DNA of 64,000 nt from Fictibacillus solisalsi (lineage in GTDB: Bacteria > Bacillota > Bacilli > Bacillales > Fictibacillaceae), in the NCBI RefSeq assembly GCF_900103485.1, contig NZ_FNHW01000001.1, positions 2,129,057 through 2,193,056 on the forward strand. Reading direction: 5' to 3'. Under the pieces are notes generated by a model. That model was not told where the DNA came from and ran no database searches. It saw nothing but the letters and a program-made list of their open reading frames with translations. A program made the translations under genes and the position numbers. Of this stretch, positions 60,977-64,000 are shown one piece after another. The number at the start of each line of letters is the position of its first letter. Position 1 is the stretch's first letter.

Positions 60977-61451
60977 AAAAATTTTCCAAGGTATGAGAAG
61001 TAATCGATTTTGGAGCATAGGGAGGACAAACTTCAAGTTCTCCTTCAATCACCTTTTCGTTCTTTTCATTTTTGCCCTCCACCGACATGGTAATAGAATG
61101 GGCTTCCTCATTGATGTTGGTCACCTGGAAGAGAAAATGTACTTTTCCATAATGGTGGACGGGTTTAATAAAGGTTAGGGATTGTTTTTTTATGCTGCTT
61201 CCTGGTCCCGGCAAATACTTTGATATGGCCGAGGTTACCATTCCTGTCAGCATGATTTGTGGAACAATCGGCTTTTTGAAAGGTGTCATAGATGCATAGT
61301 CATGCTGGATGAATAAAGGATTATTATCGTTGGTTAGTCCAAGATATAACAGGAGATCTTTATCTTCTATCGCTTCAGACAATTCAAGCTTCTCACCTGT
61401 TTTGATTTCATCTAATTTTCTGCCCAGTTTTCGTTTTTTTCCAAGCAGCAT
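60975..61451 (-). CDS. MaoC-like hot-dog dehydratase
   Basis: R-specific enoyl-CoA hydratase-like fold. The 158-aa protein has the hydratase pattern with acid/base pair in LYLGLTNDNNPLFIQHDYAS (Asp and His), GMVTSAISKYLPGPGS and VTNINEEAHSITMSVEGKN. The substrate is unknown. I chose the ATG at 61449-61451, with AAGGGG 8 nt upstream; a GTG at 61460 is also possible. It lies between mdh and phoP, on its own. Confidence 0.85.
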   Translation of the reverse strand: MLLGKKRKLGRKLDEIKTGEKLELSEAIEDKDLLLYLGLTNDNNPLFIQHDYASMTPFKKPIVPQIMLTGMVTSAISKYLPGPGSSIKKQSLTFIKPVHHYGKVHFLFQVTNINEEAHSITMSVEGKNEKNEKVIEGELEVCPPYAPKSITSHTLENF

Positions 61452-61504
61452 ATAGAACACCCCTTCCCCGAGTTAAAAAGTAAACGCTTACATTTTGTTG
61501 CCAG

Positions 61505-61527
61505 AAAAAGATTCGGGAAATCCCGAA
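61505..61527 (-). terminator. Terminator of citZ-icd-mdh
   Basis: TTCGGGA/TCCCGAA stem with CTTTTTC tail on the minus strand, 10 nt after mdh. Confidence 0.8.
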
Positions 61528-61537
61528 CCTTCTATTA

Positions 61538-62479
61538 TTATGCAAGCACGTTCATGACTGCTTTTACAGACTCAGCGGAACGGTCAAGAGCAGCTTTTTC
61601 ATCTGCTGTAAGTTCCAGCTCAATGATTTCTTCCAATCCGTTACCTCCAATAATGGTCGGCACTCCAAGACAGATCCCCTGATAGCCGTACTCACCTTCA
61701 AGGTAAGCGATGGATGGAAGAACGCGCCTTTGGTCTTTAAGAACAGCTTCCACCATTTCAACCAAAGATGCCGCTGGTGCATAGTAGGCACTGCCGTTTC
61801 CAAGCAGGTTAACAATTTCTCCTCCGCCTTTGCGTGTACGTTCCACGATGGCATCCAGACGCTCCTGAGAAATTAACTTTTCAAGCGGAATACCGCCTGC
61901 GTATGAGTAACGAACGAGCGGAACCATGTCATCTCCATGTCCGCCAAGGACAAACCCGGTTATGTCTTTTACAGACAAGTTAAGCTCTTGTGAGATAAAG
62001 GTACGGAAGCGGGCGCTGTCTAGAATTCCAGACTGCCCGATGACACGGCTTTTTGGAAAACCGGATTCTTTCAAAACGGTATAGGTCATGGCATCAACCG
62101 GATTGGTTAAAACAATAATAACAGCATTAGGAGAATGTTTCACAATCTCTTGTGTAACACTTTTCATGACGTTTGCATTCGTGTTGACAAGATCATCCCT
62201 GCTCATGCCGGGCTTGCGCGCAATTCCGGCTGTGATAACCACCACATCAGAATCTTTTGTATCTTCATAGTTGGAAGTACCGATAATGTTGGCATCAAAC
62301 CCCTGTACCGGACTTGCTTCAAGCATATCCAGCGCTTTCCCTTTTGTAGGGTTTTCAGCTTGTGGGATGTCAACAAGAACAACATCGCCAAGTTCTTTTT
62401 GTGCTGCAATAAATGCAGTAGTTGCTCCTGTAAATCCTCCACCGATGACTGAAATCTTTTTGCGCGAATTCACTGCCAT
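61538..62479 (-). CDS. mdh: Malate dehydrogenase
   Basis: NAD-dependent, LDH-like malate dehydrogenase of the TCA cycle. The 313-aa protein has the Rossmann loop [19 protein letters not shown], the substrate arginine segment [11 protein letters not shown], and catalytic His in [13 protein letters not shown]. subtilis Mdh is 312 aa. Third gene of citZ-icd-mdh, though a hairpin after icd may reduce its expression. Confidence 0.97.
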   Translation of the reverse strand: MAVNSRKKISVIGGGFTGATTAFIAAQKELGDVVLVDIPQAENPTKGKALDMLEASPVQGFDANIIGTSNYEDTKDSDVVVITAGIARKPGMSRDDLVNTNANVMKSVTQEIVKHSPNAVIIVLTNPVDAMTYTVLKESGFPKSRVIGQSGILDSARFRTFISQELNLSVKDITGFVLGGHGDDMVPLVRYSYAGGIPLEKLISQERLDAIVERTRKGGGEIVNLLGNGSAYYAPAASLVEMVEAVLKDQRRVLPSIAYLEGEYGYQGICLGVPTIIGGNGLEEIIELELTADEKAALDRSAESVKAVMNVLA

Positions 62480-62535
62480 TCTATTATCCCTCCAAGGTAT
62501 TCAGGTTTTCTGTCCTGCAGCTCGTTAAATTTTGC

Positions 62536-62562
62536 AAAAGGCCCCGGAAGTCGGGGCCTTTT
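62536..62562 (-). terminator. Terminator between icd and mdh
   Basis: AAAAGGCCCCG-ACTTC-CGGGGCCTTTT hairpin. It is a strong stem directly after icd, so mdh may depend on readthrough or its own promoter. Confidence 0.85.
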
Positions 62563-62566
62563 GTTA

Positions 62567-63838
62567 TTATTTCATGTTGCTGATCAATGCGTCAGCAAAC
62601 TCGGAACATTTTACTTCTGTAGCACCGTCCATCAGACGAGCGAAGTCATAGGTTACCACTTTTTCTGCAATGGATTTTTCCATAGCATTCGTGATAAGTT
62701 TAGCTGCTTCATGCCATCCAAGGTGTTCAAGCATAAGCACACCAGAAAGGATAACAGAAGATGGGTTAACTTTATCCAAACCAGCATATTTAGGAGCTGT
62801 ACCATGAGTTGCTTCGAAGATGGCATGTCCAGTTTCATAGTTGATGTTGGCTCCAGGAGCGATCCCGATTCCGCCTACTTGTGCAGCAAGTGCATCGGAA
62901 ATGTAGTCACCGTTTAGGTTCATTGTCGCTACAACATCGAATTCTGCTGGACGAGTAAGGATTTGCTGAAGGAAGATATCAGCGATCGAGTCTTTAACGA
63001 TAATCTTTCCAGCAGCTTCTGCATCAGCCTGCGCTTTGTTCGCTGCATCTTTTCCTTGCTCTTCTACAATGCGGTCGTATTGTGCCCAAGTGAATACTTT
63101 ATCGCCGAATTCTTGTTCAGCAAGCTCGTAACCCCAGTTTTTGAAGGCACCTTCTGTAAATTTCATGATGTTTCCTTTGTGAACAAGCGTTACACTCTTG
63201 CGTCCTTCGTTGATGGCATATTGAAGAGCAGCACGGACAAGACGCTTTGTACCTTCAGAAGAAACTGGTTTGATTCCGATTCCTGAAGTTTCAGGGAAAC
63301 GGATTTTATTTACGCCCATTTCATTTTGAAGGAAAGAGATCACTTTCTTCACTTCTTCAGACCCGCTTGCATACTCGATACCTGCGTAAATATCTTCAGT
63401 GTTCTCTCGGAAGATAACCATATCTGTGTCTTCAGGCCGTTTAACTGGTGAAGGAACACCTTGGAAATAACGAACCGGACGAAGACATGTAAACAAGTCG
63501 AGTTCTTGGCGAAGTGCCACGTTCAATGAACGGATTCCGCCGCCAACCGGTGTAGTTAAAGGTCCTTTAATAGCGATTATGTAATCGCGGATCACATCAA
63601 GTGTTTCAGCTGGAAGCCATTCCCCAGTTTCGTTGAATGCTTTTTCTCCGGCAAGAACTTCTTTCCAGACAATTTTCTTCTCACCGTTATACGCTTTATC
63701 TACTGCAGCTTCCAATACACGAGATGCTGCCGCCCAAATGTCAGGGCCTGTCCCGTCTCCCTCAATAAAAGGAATAATTGCATGGTTTGGTACGTTTAAT
63801 ACCCCGTTATCTACTGTAATACGCTCTCCGTTTGACAT
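62567..63838 (-). CDS. icd: NADP-dependent isocitrate dehydrogenase
   Basis: TCA-cycle oxidation of isocitrate to 2-oxoglutarate. The 423-aa protein has [19 protein letters not shown] with the substrate serine, [12 protein letters not shown], the NADP segment [20 protein letters not shown] and [12 protein letters not shown]. subtilis Icd (citC) is 423 aa. Follows citZ by about 100 nt. Confidence 0.97.
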   Translation of the reverse strand: MSNGERITVDNGVLNVPNHAIIPFIEGDGTGPDIWAAASRVLEAAVDKAYNGEKKIVWKEVLAGEKAFNETGEWLPAETLDVIRDYIIAIKGPLTTPVGGGIRSLNVALRQELDLFTCLRPVRYFQGVPSPVKRPEDTDMVIFRENTEDIYAGIEYASGSEEVKKVISFLQNEMGVNKIRFPETSGIGIKPVSSEGTKRLVRAALQYAINEGRKSVTLVHKGNIMKFTEGAFKNWGYELAEQEFGDKVFTWAQYDRIVEEQGKDAANKAQADAEAAGKIIVKDSIADIFLQQILTRPAEFDVVATMNLNGDYISDALAAQVGGIGIAPGANINYETGHAIFEATHGTAPKYAGLDKVNPSSVILSGVLMLEHLGWHEAAKLITNAMEKSIAEKVVTYDFARLMDGATEVKCSEFADALISNMK

Positions 63839-63908
63839 GTTGTTTGTCCTCCTATCTGTAATCTATCCAAAAACTCTTACTTTTATATCCTACTAAAATA
63901 CCGTTCAA

Positions 63909-63933
63909 ATGAGAAGAGGAAGCCCTCTTCTCA
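63909..63933 (-). terminator. Hairpin between citZ and icd
   Basis: ATGAGAAGAGG-GCTT-CCTCTTCTCAT stem followed by a short T tract; may attenuate between citZ and icd. Confidence 0.7.
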
Positions 63934-63942
63934 TACTCTTTT

Positions 63943-64000
63943 TTAACGCTCAGCAAGCGGTGTGTACTTTTGCATGGAAGGCCCGGTGTAATCTGCACGC
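63943..64000 (-). CDS. citZ: Citrate synthase, C-terminal end (cut by window edge)
   Basis: Reading in from base 64000 gives ADYTGPSMQKYTPLAER and TAA at 63943-63945. This is the C-terminus of Bacillus citrate synthases, and citZ-icd-mdh is the known operon order. Only about 18 residues are visible. Confidence 0.85.
   Translation of the reverse strand, partial: RADYTGPSMQKYTPLAER

Overview
This window is a chromosomal core region of a spore-forming Firmicute of the family Bacillaceae. From memory, its gene order closely follows the Bacillus subtilis segment gerM-racE-gerE-sdhCAB-yslB-lysC-uvrC-trxA-etf/fad-mutSB-polX-zapA-rnhC-pheST-sspI-infC-rpmI-rplT-thrS-ytxC-dnaI/dnaB-nrdR-speD-gapB-coaE-mutM-polA-phoPR-mdh-icd-citZ. 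Sporulation genes (gerM, gerE, sspI, glcU-gdh), T-box, L-box and L20 leaders, and Gram-positive-type intrinsic terminators agree with this. The exact genus cannot be fixed from the sequence alone; a Fictibacillus- or Bacillus-like organism is a guess. Almost all genes lie on the minus strand. The exceptions are yslB, bioB, a 55-aa small ORF, rnhC, sspI and cydAB.

Layout: 1-1.5 kb gerM (cut by the window edge) and racE. 1.7-6.8 kb is a complete glucose PTS block, glcT-ptsG-ptsH-ptsI, with a GlcT antiterminator (RAT) site; B. subtilis has ysmB here. 6.9-10.5 kb gerE and the succinate dehydrogenase operon. 10.8-12.8 kb divergent yslB, a 21-bp tandem repeat inside a proline-rich orphan ORF, and a lone bioB behind a BirA-type operator. 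12.8-16.3 kb lysC under a lysine riboswitch, then uvrC. 16.4-22.3 kb trxA, a decayed histidine-phosphatase pseudogene, and the fatty-acid degradation cluster lcfA-fadR-fadB-etfB-etfA with FadR-type operators. 22.4-29.5 kb small ORFs, yshE, mutSB, polX, cvpA, zapA and rnhC. 29.6-34.2 kb pheST with a T-box, and an rRNA methyltransferase. 34.3-38.5 kb sspI, a dimeric dUTPase, ytxB, a cytochrome bd-type oxidase (cydAB/ythAB-like) and ysdA. 38.6-42.4 kb the L20 operon infC-rpmI-rplT and thrS with a T-box. 42.4-48 kb ytxC, an amino-acid ABC binding protein and permease without an ATPase, an mqnC homologue, and glcU-gdh. 48-55.4 kb dnaB-dnaI, nrdR, an unknown protein, speD, gapB, coaE, ytaF and mutM. 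55.5-64 kb polA, phoPR, a MaoC-like protein, mdh, icd and the end of citZ.

Together the genes cover glucose uptake, the TCA cycle (sdh, citZ-icd-mdh), beta-oxidation, gluconeogenesis (gapB), replication initiation and repair, translation, and phosphate sensing. I found no prophage, insertion sequence, CRISPR array, rRNA or tRNA gene, and no clear candidate for a wholly new multi-gene system. The most unusual items are local: the 21-bp repeat/proline-rich ORF upstream of bioB, tandem hairpins at the racE 3' end, the deleted histidine phosphatase, an RBS-sequestering 12-bp inverted repeat before ytaF, a structured speD leader, an infC promoter with an embedded inverted repeat, and a CydA whose GRQPW region carries Cys where E. 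coli has Glu. Many starts were moved from the longest reading frame to one with a better ribosome-binding site; each case is noted.
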